A stretch of DNA of 8,977 nt from Acidobacteriota bacterium (lineage in GTDB: Bacteria; Acidobacteriota; Vicinamibacteria; Vicinamibacterales; Fen-181). The notes under the pieces were generated by a model, which was not told the DNA's origin, ran no database searches, and was given only the letters and a program-made list of their open reading frames with translations. The position numbers were made by a program, and so were the translations under genes. Below are positions 1 to 8,241 of the stretch, piece after piece. How positions within the stretch are numbered: position 1 is the first letter of the stretch; the number at the start of each line of letters is the position of its first letter. Location: positions 1 through 8,977 of the forward strand of contig JAJXZZ010000111.1 in the NCBI GenBank assembly GCA_021779795.1. Reading direction: 5' to 3'.

Positions 1-1
1 G

Positions 2-2896
<2,895 letters not shown>

Positions 2897-2918
2897 GATA
2901 TTCAGTTCACGAGGTTTA

Positions 2919-3998
2919 ATGATCAGACTCCCCATCGCGAAGCGGTTCATCGTCTCCCTGGCCCTGGTCGCGCTCGTCGTCGCCACGGCCCGCGCCGAGA
3001 TCATCGAGCGGGTGCTGGTGAAGGTGAACGACGACATCATCACGCAGAGCGACCTCGAGGTCCGCCAGACGGCGGCGCTGCGGGCGCGCAAGCTGAATCC
3101 GCAGACGATGAGCAACGCCGAGCTGACCAAGGCGCTGGCCGAGGTCACGCCGCAGATCATCGTCAACGCCGTCGATGAACTGCTGCTCCTGCAGCGCGGC
3201 CGGGAGCTGGGCTACCGCCTGACCGACGAGAAGTTCAACGAGATCCTCAACAACATCAAGAAAGAGAACAAGATCACGACCGAGGAGCAGTTCCAGCAGG
3301 CGCTCAAGGCCGAGAACCTGACGCTGCCCGAGCTGCGCTCCCGGCTCGAGAAGTCGATGGTCATCCAGCAGGTGGAGGGCAACGACGTCTTCGGGCACAT
3401 CTCGGTCACCGAGGCCGAGGCGAAGGCGTACTACGAGGCGCACAAGTCGGAGTTCACGACGCCCGAGACGATGATGCTCAGGGAGATCCTGATCCCGGTG
3501 CCGGGCACCGGGCAGGAGTTCAGCGCGGCGGACGACGAGGCGGCCAAGGCCAAGGCCGACGCGCTGCACGCGAAGCTGGTGGCGGGCGAGGACTTCCAGA
3601 AGGCCGTCGCCGAGGACTCGCAGGCCGCGTCGAAGTCCAACGGCGGCCTCATCGGGCCGATCAGCCTCAACGACCTGGCGCCGGCGCTGAAGGAGATCCT
3701 GGCGCCGCTCAAGGCCGGCGCAATCACGCCGGTCATCCGCACGCAGGCCGGCTACCAGATCTTCAAGATCGACTCGCTCGAGGAAGCCACGCTGCTGCCG
3801 TGGGACAGCGCGCGCGAGGAGATCGAGAACCGCGTGGGCACCGCCAAGCAGGCGGCCGAGCTCAATCGCTACTTCGAGAAACTCCGGTCGCAGGCCGTGC
3901 TCGAGTGGAAGAACCCCGAGCTGAAGAAGCTGTTCGACCAGCGGGTGGCGCAGGAAGCGGAGGAGGCGGCGATGCCGCCGACGCCGGAGAAGAAATAG
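2919..3998 (+). CDS. SurA/PpiC-type peptidyl-prolyl cis-trans isomerase, exported
   Basis: This is a parvulin-type foldase expected to act on envelope proteins outside the cytoplasm. I chose ATG 2919 (359 aa) over the in-frame TTG at 2880. It has a GAGG ribosome site at 2911-2914 and gives a clean signal peptide: basic MIRLPIAKR, a hydrophobic run to about residue 22, and a likely cleavage after ARA at residue 26. Residues ~27-150 are a SurA N-terminal chaperone domain, opening ERVLVKVNDDIITQSDLE. Residues ~182-292 are one PpiC rotamase domain, with MLREILIPV at its start, then DSQAASKSNGGLIGPI and a closing GYQIFKI. E. coli SurA has two rotamase domains and this protein has one, so I leave the symbol blank. 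The tail is charged (EEAAMPPTPEKK). The next gene starts 2 nt after the TAG, which suggests coupled translation. Confidence 0.92.
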   Translation: MIRLPIAKRFIVSLALVALVVATARAEIIERVLVKVNDDIITQSDLEVRQTAALRARKLNPQTMSNAELTKALAEVTPQIIVNAVDELLLLQRGRELGYRLTDEKFNEILNNIKKENKITTEEQFQQALKAENLTLPELRSRLEKSMVIQQVEGNDVFGHISVTEAEAKAYYEAHKSEFTTPETMMLREILIPVPGTGQEFSAADDEAAKAKADALHAKLVAGEDFQKAVAEDSQAASKSNGGLIGPISLNDLAPALKEILAPLKAGAITPVIRTQAGYQIFKIDSLEEATLLPWDSAREEIENRVGTAKQAAELNRYFEKLRSQAVLEWKNPELKKLFDQRVAQEAEEAAMPPTPEKK

Positions 3999-4000
3999 CC

Positions 4001-4489
4001 GTGCTTCCGTGGTATGCCGTCCGGACGCGCTCGCGCGCCGAGAAGGCGGTCCACGGGCAGCTCGAGCGGAAGGGCCTCGAAGCCTTCCTGCCTACCGTTC
4101 CCCGCTGGAGCCGCTGGAAGGACCGCCGGAAGCGGATCGACTGGCCGCTGTTCCCGGGCTACTGCTTCGCGCGATTCGACACCGCCGACACGCTCCGCGT
4201 GCTCACCTGCAGCGGCGTCGTGGCGGTCGTGTCGTTCGACGGCCAGCTCGCGTCGATTCCCGACGCCGAGATCGACGCGATCCGCCGGCTGGTGGCGAGC
4301 GATCTGCAGTACGACCCGTGCCCGTTCGTCAACGAGGGCGCGCGCGTCGAAGTGGTGCACGGGCCGCTCAAGGGCGTCAGCGGGCTGCTCGTCCGGAAGG
4401 ACAAGCACGCCAGGCTCATCCTGTCGGTCGAGCTCATCGGCCGGGCGGTGGCGGTGACGGTGGACGCGAGCGACATACGGGCGTACTGA
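4001..4489 (+). CDS. NusG-family transcription antitermination factor (UpxY/RfaH-like)
   Basis: This 162-aa protein starts at GTG 4001, 2 nt after the preceding TAG, with GGAG at 3986-3989 upstream. Residues 3-~100 form a NusG N-terminal (NGN) domain: PWYAVRTRSRAEKAV at the start, then LEAFLPTVPRW and the family hallmark PLFPGYCFARF at 49-59. Residues ~109-160 are a KOW domain (FVNEGARVEVVHGPLKGVSG). NGN-KOW proteins bind RNA polymerase and alter pausing or termination. The wording of the N-terminal motifs is closer to the UpxY/RfaH paralogues, which usually serve long polysaccharide operons, than to core NusG. Core nusG normally sits beside secE and rplK, which are absent here. No polysaccharide genes are visible in this window. 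The stop lies 1 nt before the repeat-bounded element. The family is secure; specialised versus general role is inferred. Confidence 0.9.
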   Translation: MLPWYAVRTRSRAEKAVHGQLERKGLEAFLPTVPRWSRWKDRRKRIDWPLFPGYCFARFDTADTLRVLTCSGVVAVVSFDGQLASIPDAEIDAIRRLVASDLQYDPCPFVNEGARVEVVHGPLKGVSGLLVRKDKHARLILSVELIGRAVAVTVDASDIRAY

Positions 4490-4492
4490 CGT

Positions 4493-4632
4493 AGTCGGAG
4501 CTGACGATGAGGAGTCGAGACTGACGATGAGGAGTCGACCCTCACGATGAGAAGTCGACCCTCACGATGAGAAGTCGACCCTCACGATGAGAAGTCGACC
4601 CTCACGATGAGAAGTCGAGACTCACGGTGAGT
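4493..4632 (+). repeat. Array A: seven direct 20-nt repeats
   Basis: There are seven consecutive 20-nt units. Unit 1 is AGTCGGAGCTGACGATGAGG (4493-4512) and unit 2 is AGTCGAGACTGACGATGAGG (4513-4532). Units 3-6 (4533-4612) are four identical copies of AGTCGACCCTCACGATGAGA. Unit 7 is AGTCGAGACTCACGGTGAGT (4613-4632). A weak eighth unit may begin at 4633. The period is not a multiple of three and there are no spacers, so this is neither coding nor a CRISPR array. It fills the gap between the nusG-like stop and the four-helix-bundle gene. Confidence 0.95.
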
Positions 4633-4678
4633 AGTCAGCGTGGGCCGATGTGGCATGCGCGATGCAGTGACACGGCGC

Positions 4679-5056
4679 ATGCAGGTCAATTCGGTCGAAG
4701 AATTGCAGGTTTGGCAGACCGCGCGGCGGTTTGTCGAAGCAGTTTCCGCCCTGACGCGCGAGCGGCTGGCTGGCGATCGACCGTTGCGGGATCAGATCGA
4801 CGCCTGCACGGACTCGATCCTGGCCAACTTGGCCGAGGGGTTCGAGCAGGGGAGCGACAGGGCCTTTGCCCGTTACCTCTACATCTGCCGCGGGTCGTGC
4901 GCCGAGGTGAAGGCGCACCTCGTGGCGTCCAGGCTGAGAGGGCGCGTCCCCGACGAGGCTGCCGCGAAGCTGTTCGAACAGGCGACCGACATCGGGCGCA
5001 TGCTGACGGGCCTCATCAACTACCTGCTCCGGTCCGATCGCAAGCATCGTCGCTGA
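4679..5056 (+). CDS. Four-helix-bundle protein (TIGR02436 / S23 / Avd-like)
   Basis: This is a 125-aa all-helical protein with the conserved family pattern: ELQVWQTARRF at 8-18, LRDQIDACTDSILANLAEGFEQGS at 36-59, RYLYICRGSCAEVKAHL at 65-81, and a last helix around IGRMLTGLINYLL at 105-117. Family members include ORFs inside 23S rRNA intervening sequences and the Avd accessory protein of diversity-generating retroelements. They are usually basic oligomers thought to bind nucleic acid. This one ends basic (RSDRKHRR). I chose ATG 4679 because the family motif begins about eight residues later; ATG 4655 and GTG 4640 are in-frame alternatives. No good ribosome site precedes any of them. The gene is enclosed by inverted arrays of one repeat family, and its 5' end looks less GC-rich than its neighbours. 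The family call is firm; the cellular role is unknown. Confidence 0.9.
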   Translation: MQVNSVEELQVWQTARRFVEAVSALTRERLAGDRPLRDQIDACTDSILANLAEGFEQGSDRAFARYLYICRGSCAEVKAHLVASRLRGRVPDEAAAKLFEQATDIGRMLTGLINYLLRSDRKHRR

Positions 5057-5080
5057 CAGGGCCCAGGGGCCATCGAACTA

Positions 5081-5296
5081 CGAACCGTGAGTTTCGAGCG
5101 CCCATCGTGAGCTTCGAGCGCCCATCGTGGGTTTCGACCACCCATCGTGAGCTTCGAGCGCCCATCGTGAGCTTCGAGCGCCCATCGTGGGTTTCGACCA
5201 CCCATCGTAAGTTCCGACTCCACATCGTGACTTCCGACTCCCCATCGTCAGCCTCGACTCCTCATCGTGAGCTCCGACTACCATGTTGAGCTTCCA
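5081..5296 (-). repeat. Array B: nine to eleven 20-nt repeats, inverted relative to array A
   Basis: Nine clear 20-nt units run from 5101 to 5280, for example CCCATCGTGAGCTTCGAGCG (5101-5120), CCCATCGTGGGTTTCGACCA (5121-5140) and CTCATCGTGAGCTCCGACTA (5261-5280). A degenerate unit precedes them (5081-5100). A further one (5281-5296) matches the 5102-5117 sequence at 13 of 16 positions and contains the dus start codon. They belong to the array A family read on the opposite strand. The unit order 5081-5200 is a-a-b-a-a-b, and 5101-5140 is identical to 5161-5200. This shows recent expansion in 60-nt blocks. The array fills the gap between the four-helix-bundle gene and dus. Confidence 0.94.
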
Positions 5297-6293
5297 TCGT
5301 CCCTTCGGCCTCGCCCCGATGGCCGGCCTGACCGACACGGCGTTCCGGCGCCTGGTCAAGCGTCAGGGCGGATGCGGCCTGGTGGTGACCGAGATGGTCA
5401 GCTCCGAGGGGCTCGTGCGCGGTCTCGACCGCACGCTCGAGTACGCCGAGTTCACCGAGGAGGAGCGCCCAGTGGCGGTCCAGGTCTTCGGGGGCGATCC
5501 CGAGCGCATGGCGCTGGCCGCGCGCGTCGTCGAGCGCATCGGCGCCGACGCGGTGGACGTCAACATGGGCTGCCCGGTGCCGAAGGTGGCGAAGGGCCTG
5601 GCCGGTTGCAGCCTCATGCGCGACCCCGGGCGCGCCGCGGCGATCGTCGAGGCGATGGCGCAGGCGGTGTCGATCCCGGTGACCGTCAAGATGCGCACGG
5701 GATGGGACGAGCGCGGCGTCAACGCGGCCGACCTGGCGCGGCGGCTCGAACGGGCCGGGGCGGCGGCCGTCACCGTGCACGGGCGGACGGCCGCGCAAGG
5801 CTACCGCGGCCGGGCCGACTGGGACGAGATCGGGCGCGTGGCGCGGGCGGTCTCGATCCCGGTCCTGGGCAACGGCGACCTGGTGGAGCCCGGCGACCTG
5901 GTGCGGCGGATGGAAGAGACGGGCGTCGCCGGCGTTCTCGTGGGCCGCGGCGCCGTCGCCAACCCGTGGATCTTCGCCCAGGCCGAGGCGATCGCCGCCG
6001 GGCGCCCGGTCGCGGCCGTGCCGGCCGAGGCCCGCCGCCGCTTCCTGCTCGACTACATCGACATGCTGCTCGACGACCGGCGCGACGAGCCTCCGGGCTT
6101 CCGCCACTCCCCCGTCTCGAAGCCGCAGCGCGCGGCCGGGCGCGCGCGGGAGCGCCTGGTCGTCAACAAGCTCCGGGCGCTGTGCGCGTGGCACACGCGC
6201 GGCCTCCACGGGGGATCGCACCTGCGCGTGGCCGTGAACCGCGCGGACTCGGTGGCCGCGCTGCGCGACGCGATCGCGGCCTCCTTCGCCTGA
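5283..6293 (+). CDS. tRNA-dihydrouridine synthase, DusB type
   Basis: This is an FMN-dependent enzyme that reduces uridine to dihydrouridine in tRNA; 336 aa is normal for the family. It is a TIM barrel with the flavin motif LAPMAGLTD at 10-18. The family signature NMGCPVPKV carries the catalytic Cys97. Lys136 lies in VKMRTGWD and His166 in VHGRT, both expected flavin/substrate contacts. LGNGD and VGRGAVANPWIF form the phosphate-binding end. The C-terminal helical tRNA-binding domain closes the protein. The wording (VNMGCP, AGCSLM) is closest to DusB. ATG 5283 gives the usual ~10 residues before APMAG. No Shine-Dalgarno sequence is visible, because the whole region upstream of the start codon is repeat array B, and the first codons themselves resemble a repeat unit. 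Confidence 0.95.
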   Translation: MLSFHRPFGLAPMAGLTDTAFRRLVKRQGGCGLVVTEMVSSEGLVRGLDRTLEYAEFTEEERPVAVQVFGGDPERMALAARVVERIGADAVDVNMGCPVPKVAKGLAGCSLMRDPGRAAAIVEAMAQAVSIPVTVKMRTGWDERGVNAADLARRLERAGAAAVTVHGRTAAQGYRGRADWDEIGRVARAVSIPVLGNGDLVEPGDLVRRMEETGVAGVLVGRGAVANPWIFAQAEAIAAGRPVAAVPAEARRRFLLDYIDMLLDDRRDEPPGFRHSPVSKPQRAAGRARERLVVNKLRALCAWHTRGLHGGSHLRVAVNRADSVAALRDAIAASFA

Positions 6294-6311
6294 ACCGAAG
6301 ACGGGGCCGGG

Positions 6312-6324
6312 ACGGCACTGCCGT
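6312..6324. other. Short perfect inverted repeat after dus
   Basis: ACGGCA, one base, then TGCCGT begins 18 nt after the dus stop. As RNA it could fold only as a 5-bp stem with a 3-nt loop, and no T-run follows, so it is a poor intrinsic terminator. A second palindrome, GCGCGGCCGCGC, lies at 6326-6337. Either could be chance in such GC-rich DNA. Confidence 0.25.
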
Positions 6325-6365
6325 GGCGCGGCCGCGCTGGCCGAAGCGCCGCCGCCCGCCGGCAC

Positions 6366-6377
6366 GGTGCTATCATG
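6366..6377 (+). promoter_or_regulatory. Candidate extended -10 promoter for the HAD phosphatase gene
   Basis: GGTGCTATCATG contains an extended -10 element: TG (6368-6369), one base, then TATCAT (6371-6376). No convincing -35 hexamer lies 16-18 nt upstream. The same 12-mer with one difference recurs before the second zinc-ribbon gene (7561-7572). Transcription starting near 6383 would place the ATG at 6420 about 37 nt downstream, and would make the ATG at 6375 an untranslated coincidence. Confidence 0.5.
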
Positions 6378-6419
6378 GGCGTTCGTCGAGAGACCTGCCC
6401 GCCGGTGCCGGGAACTGCC

Positions 6420-7160
6420 ATGTCACTCAGGATCGCCTTCGACTGCGACGGTGTCGTCGCGGACCTCGATTCCGCGCTGGCCGAGATCGCCACGCGCCTG
6501 TTCGGCGAGGCGCCGACGCGGCGGCCGGCGCGCGCCGCGGAGCCGCAGGCGTCGCCCGCGACCGAGGCTCGCGCCGGAGAGGCCGGCGATCCAGGCGCCG
6601 CCGACGGCCTGACGCCCGAGGAGGAGCAGGTCGAGCCCGCGCGGTTCCGGGCGCTCACGCGCCAGCAGCAGCACGCCATCTGGGAGGCGGCGCGGAACAC
6701 CGAGAACTTCTGGGAGTCGCTCGGCGAGACCGAGCCGGGCGCCGTCGCCCGCCTGGCCGCCCTGGCGAGGGATCGCGGGTGGGAAGTGATCTTCATCACG
6801 CAGCGTCCGTCGAGCCTCGGCGACGCCACGCAGCTGCAGACGCAGCGCTGGCTCGCCGCCCACGGGTACGACCTGCCCAGCGTGTACGTCATCAAGGGCT
6901 CGCGCGGCAAGGTGGCCGACGCGCTTTCGCTCGACATCGTGGTTGACGACCGCCCCGAGAACTGCCTCGACGTGAAGCTCGAGTCGCGCGCCCGATCGAT
7001 CCTCGTGTGGGACGGGGATTTCGCCGACCTGCCGCCCAACGCGCCGCGCCTCGGCATCGAGCCGGTGGCGGGCATCGGGGCTTGCCTGGACCTGCTGTCG
7101 GCCACCGGGCAGGAGGCCACCGGCCTGCTGGCGCGGATCAAGCGGCTCATGGGAGCCTGA
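6420..7160 (+). CDS. HAD-superfamily hydrolase, deoxyribonucleotidase-like
   Basis: This is a 246-aa haloacid-dehalogenase-fold phosphatase. Motif I is FDCDGVVADLD, with nucleophile Asp8 and acid/base Asp10. Motif II is the Thr127 of FITQRP. Lys159 (VIKGSRGK) fits motif III, and Asp176-Asp177 (VVDDRPENC) is motif IV. All catalytic positions are intact. The arrangement resembles 5'(3')-nucleotidase-type HADs, but the substrate cannot be read from the sequence. Between motif I and the helical cap, residues ~31-75 are an Ala/Pro/Glu-rich, probably disordered insert. I chose ATG 6420 because Asp8 then falls at the normal distance from the start and GGGA lies upstream (6409-6412). The in-frame ATG 6375 is part of a probable -10 element. 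The FmdB gene follows after 12 nt, probably in the same transcript. Confidence 0.85.
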   Translation: MSLRIAFDCDGVVADLDSALAEIATRLFGEAPTRRPARAAEPQASPATEARAGEAGDPGAADGLTPEEEQVEPARFRALTRQQQHAIWEAARNTENFWESLGETEPGAVARLAALARDRGWEVIFITQRPSSLGDATQLQTQRWLAAHGYDLPSVYVIKGSRGKVADALSLDIVVDDRPENCLDVKLESRARSILVWDGDFADLPPNAPRLGIEPVAGIGACLDLLSATGQEATGLLARIKRLMGA

Positions 7161-7172
7161 CGGCCGATCGCC

Positions 7173-7556
7173 ATGCCCATCTACGAATTCGAATGCCGCT
7201 CGTGCCGCCGCAAGACGACGGCGCTCGTCCTGTCGCGCGACCGGATCGGGGAGGTGCGGTGCCGCGCCTGCGGCGGCGCGGATCTCGAGAAGCTCTACTC
7301 GCGCTTCTCGTCGCCGAAGTCGGAGGAGGCCCGGCTCGAGGCCATGGCCGACCCTTCGCTGATGGGCGACGTGGACGAGAACGACCCGAAGAGCGTCGCC
7401 CGGTTCATGAAGAAGATGGGCCGCGAGATGGGCGAGGACTTCGGCGAGGATCTCGACCAGGCCGTCGAGGAGGAGATGGCCGGCGGCGGAGAGGGCGGCG
7501 GAGAGGGCGGCGGCACGGACGGGGAATCGGGCCCCGGCGGGGAATCGCTCGAGTGA
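7173..7556 (+). CDS. FmdB-family zinc-ribbon protein
   Basis: This 127-aa protein opens with the hallmark MPIYEFEC and carries a zinc ribbon with Cys8-x2-Cys11 and Cys30-x2-Cys33. The ribbon is followed by LEKLYSRFSSPKS. Residues ~50-95 form an amphipathic Met/Lys/Asp/Glu-rich stretch (VARFMKKMGREMGEDFGEDL). The tail is a low-complexity Gly/Glu run (GGGEGGGEGGG). The family was first noted next to formamidase genes, and its members are often called putative regulators, but biochemical evidence is thin. The gene starts 12 nt after the HAD stop, so the two are probably cotranscribed. Confidence 0.88.
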   Translation: MPIYEFECRSCRRKTTALVLSRDRIGEVRCRACGGADLEKLYSRFSSPKSEEARLEAMADPSLMGDVDENDPKSVARFMKKMGREMGEDFGEDLDQAVEEEMAGGGEGGGEGGGTDGESGPGGESLE

Positions 7557-7560
7557 CGCC

Positions 7561-7572
7561 GGTGCTATGATG
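7561..7572 (+). promoter_or_regulatory. Candidate extended -10 promoter for the second zinc-ribbon gene
   Basis: GGTGCTATGATG contains TG (7563-7564), one base, then TATGAT (7566-7571). It differs by one base from the 12-mer at 6366-6377 and has the same relation to its gene: about 45-50 nt before the start codon. It lies 4 nt after the FmdB stop. No clear -35 hexamer is visible. Confidence 0.5.
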
Positions 7573-7606
7573 CAGGCCGCCGCCCGTTCGCGGGCTGGTC
7601 GGCCGT

Positions 7607-7616
7607 GGGGGAAGGG
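7607..7616 (+). promoter_or_regulatory. Ribosome binding site that fixes the start at GTG 7620
   Basis: GGGGGAAGGG is the strongest purine tract before this gene and ends 3 nt before GTG 7620. Choosing the earlier GTG at 7605 would place this tract inside the coding region and leave that start without a ribosome site. Confidence 0.5.
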
Positions 7617-7619
7617 TTC

Positions 7620-7871
7620 GTGATCAACTGTCCGAAGTGCCGCTCTCCGAGAATCCATCGATCGCGCAGCCGGAGCGCCTGGGAGCGCCTCAGGAAGGGC
7701 TTCACCAACGACCGGCTCCATCGCTGCCACGCCTGCGGCTGGCGCGGGTGGGGGCCGGTCAGCTCGGCCTCGGCCCGCGCCGAGGGCTCGCCGGGCCAGG
7801 TGCGCCAGGCGCCGAACCTCGAGGCGATCGACGTCGCCATCGATCGGAACCGGACGCGCGACGACGCCTGA
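7620..7871 (+). CDS. Small basic zinc-ribbon protein
   Basis: This 83-aa protein has CPKC at residues 4-7 and CHACGWRGWGP at 36-46, which together form a four-cysteine zinc ribbon. The loop between the cysteine pairs is strongly basic (RSPRIHRSRSRSAWERLRK), suggesting nucleic-acid contact. After residue ~50 the chain looks disordered, apart from NLEAIDVAIDRNR. I recognise the ribbon but no named family or function. GTG 7620 is chosen for its purine-rich ribosome site; GTG 7605 would add five residues. The gene has its own candidate extended -10 element and converges with the Dabb gene, with 19 nt between the stops. Confidence 0.75.
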   Translation: MINCPKCRSPRIHRSRSRSAWERLRKGFTNDRLHRCHACGWRGWGPVSSASARAEGSPGQVRQAPNLEAIDVAIDRNRTRDDA

Positions 7872-7890
7872 GCGCGGCGCGCGGCCCCGG

Positions 7891-8241
7891 TCACTCCGCC
7901 TGCGCGAGGCGGCGGAGCGCCTCGCCGTCCTGCATCTCGTAGTCGAAGATCGCCGAGGATTCGAGCGACGCCATGAAACGCCGGCCGAGCGGTTCGTGCG
8001 CGGGATGGCGGAGGTACGCCTGGAGGCCCGCGAGATCGTCGAATTCGAGGATGGCCGCGTAATCCAGCGCGACGGGCGCGATCGCCTCGTAGCCCGCGCC
8101 GTGCGTCACGCGGCGGCCGACGTGGAACCGGCGGATCGACGGGATGCGCCGGAGCGCGGACTCGAGCGCGTCAACGAGATCGGCGCGCTCGGCCGCCGCC
8201 AGGTCGGGACGCGGGCGGAAGAGCACGAGATGGATGATCAT
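7891..8241 (-). CDS. Dabb-domain (stress-responsive alpha/beta-barrel) protein
   Basis: This 116-aa protein is a single Dabb domain, a dimeric ferredoxin-like fold. It opens MIIHLVLFRPRP, has RRFHVGRRV near residues 38-45, and carries the signature EFDDLAGLQAYLRHPAHEPL, in which His79, Pro80 and His82 match the conserved HPxH. It closes with AIFDYEM. Members include plant stress proteins and polyketide cyclase-like enzymes, but most bacterial ones have no assigned reaction. The ATG (complement of 8239-8241) lies directly against the repeat element, whose outermost T supplies the A of the start codon. No Shine-Dalgarno sequence is visible upstream, because the repeats occupy that space. Confidence 0.88.
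   Translation of the reverse strand: MIIHLVLFRPRPDLAAAERADLVDALESALRRIPSIRRFHVGRRVTHGAGYEAIAPVALDYAAILEFDDLAGLQAYLRHPAHEPLGRRFMASLESSAIFDYEMQDGEALRRLAQAE

Larger units (their letters stand above)
4491..5281. mobile_element. Repeat-bounded element carrying a four-helix-bundle gene, ~42-bp imperfect terminal inverted repeats
   Basis: The outer 42 bases on the left (4491-4532) and on the right (5240-5281) match as reverse complements at 39 of 42 positions. The outermost 22 bases match at 21. The termini read GTAGTCGG... and ...CCGACTAC. Further inward both sides continue as arrays of the same ~20-nt repeat family, but pairing weakens; the third unit matches at about 14 of 20. The 791-bp unit encloses one four-helix-bundle gene and sits exactly between nusG-like and dus. 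A shorter relative without an ORF lies at 8241-8386. No target-site duplication beyond a TA shared with the ends is visible. Calling it mobile is inference from this architecture, and no transposase or reverse transcriptase is present. Confidence 0.6.

Noticed and set aside
2916..3569. 217-codon minus-strand frame opposite the foldase gene
   Set aside because: Leu/Arg/Asp-rich antisense shadow of a strongly supported gene.
3800..4489. Longer N-terminus for the NusG-like protein, starting at 3800
   Set aside because: The extra 67 residues are an out-of-frame reading of the foldase gene. The NGN domain begins right after GTG 4001.
4493..4632. Regular 20-nt repeats as a CRISPR array
   Set aside because: Units abut directly with no unique spacers, and no cas genes are present.
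4491..5281. rRNA intervening sequence within a 23S gene
   Set aside because: The flanks are the NusG-like gene and dus, and no rRNA sequence is present.
4627..5289. 220-codon plus-strand frame spanning the four-helix-bundle gene and array B
   Set aside because: It is an out-of-frame shadow of the recognised gene followed by translated repeats.
4679..5296. Diversity-generating retroelement, suggested by the Avd-like protein
   Set aside because: There is no reverse transcriptase, no template/variable repeat pair and no target gene in the window.
5016..5359. Overlapping minus-strand open frames through array B, with repeated MGARSSRWALEAHDG-like peptides
   Set aside because: The array's 20-nt period rotates through all three frames and lacks stop triplets, so open frames arise automatically and only repeat the array. 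They have no ribosome sites and no family resemblance.
7894..7917. Inverted repeat CTCCGCC ... GGCGGAG as a terminator between the convergent genes
   Set aside because: It has a 10-nt loop and no T-run on either strand, and it lies inside the Dabb coding end. In DNA this GC-rich, chance pairing is likely.
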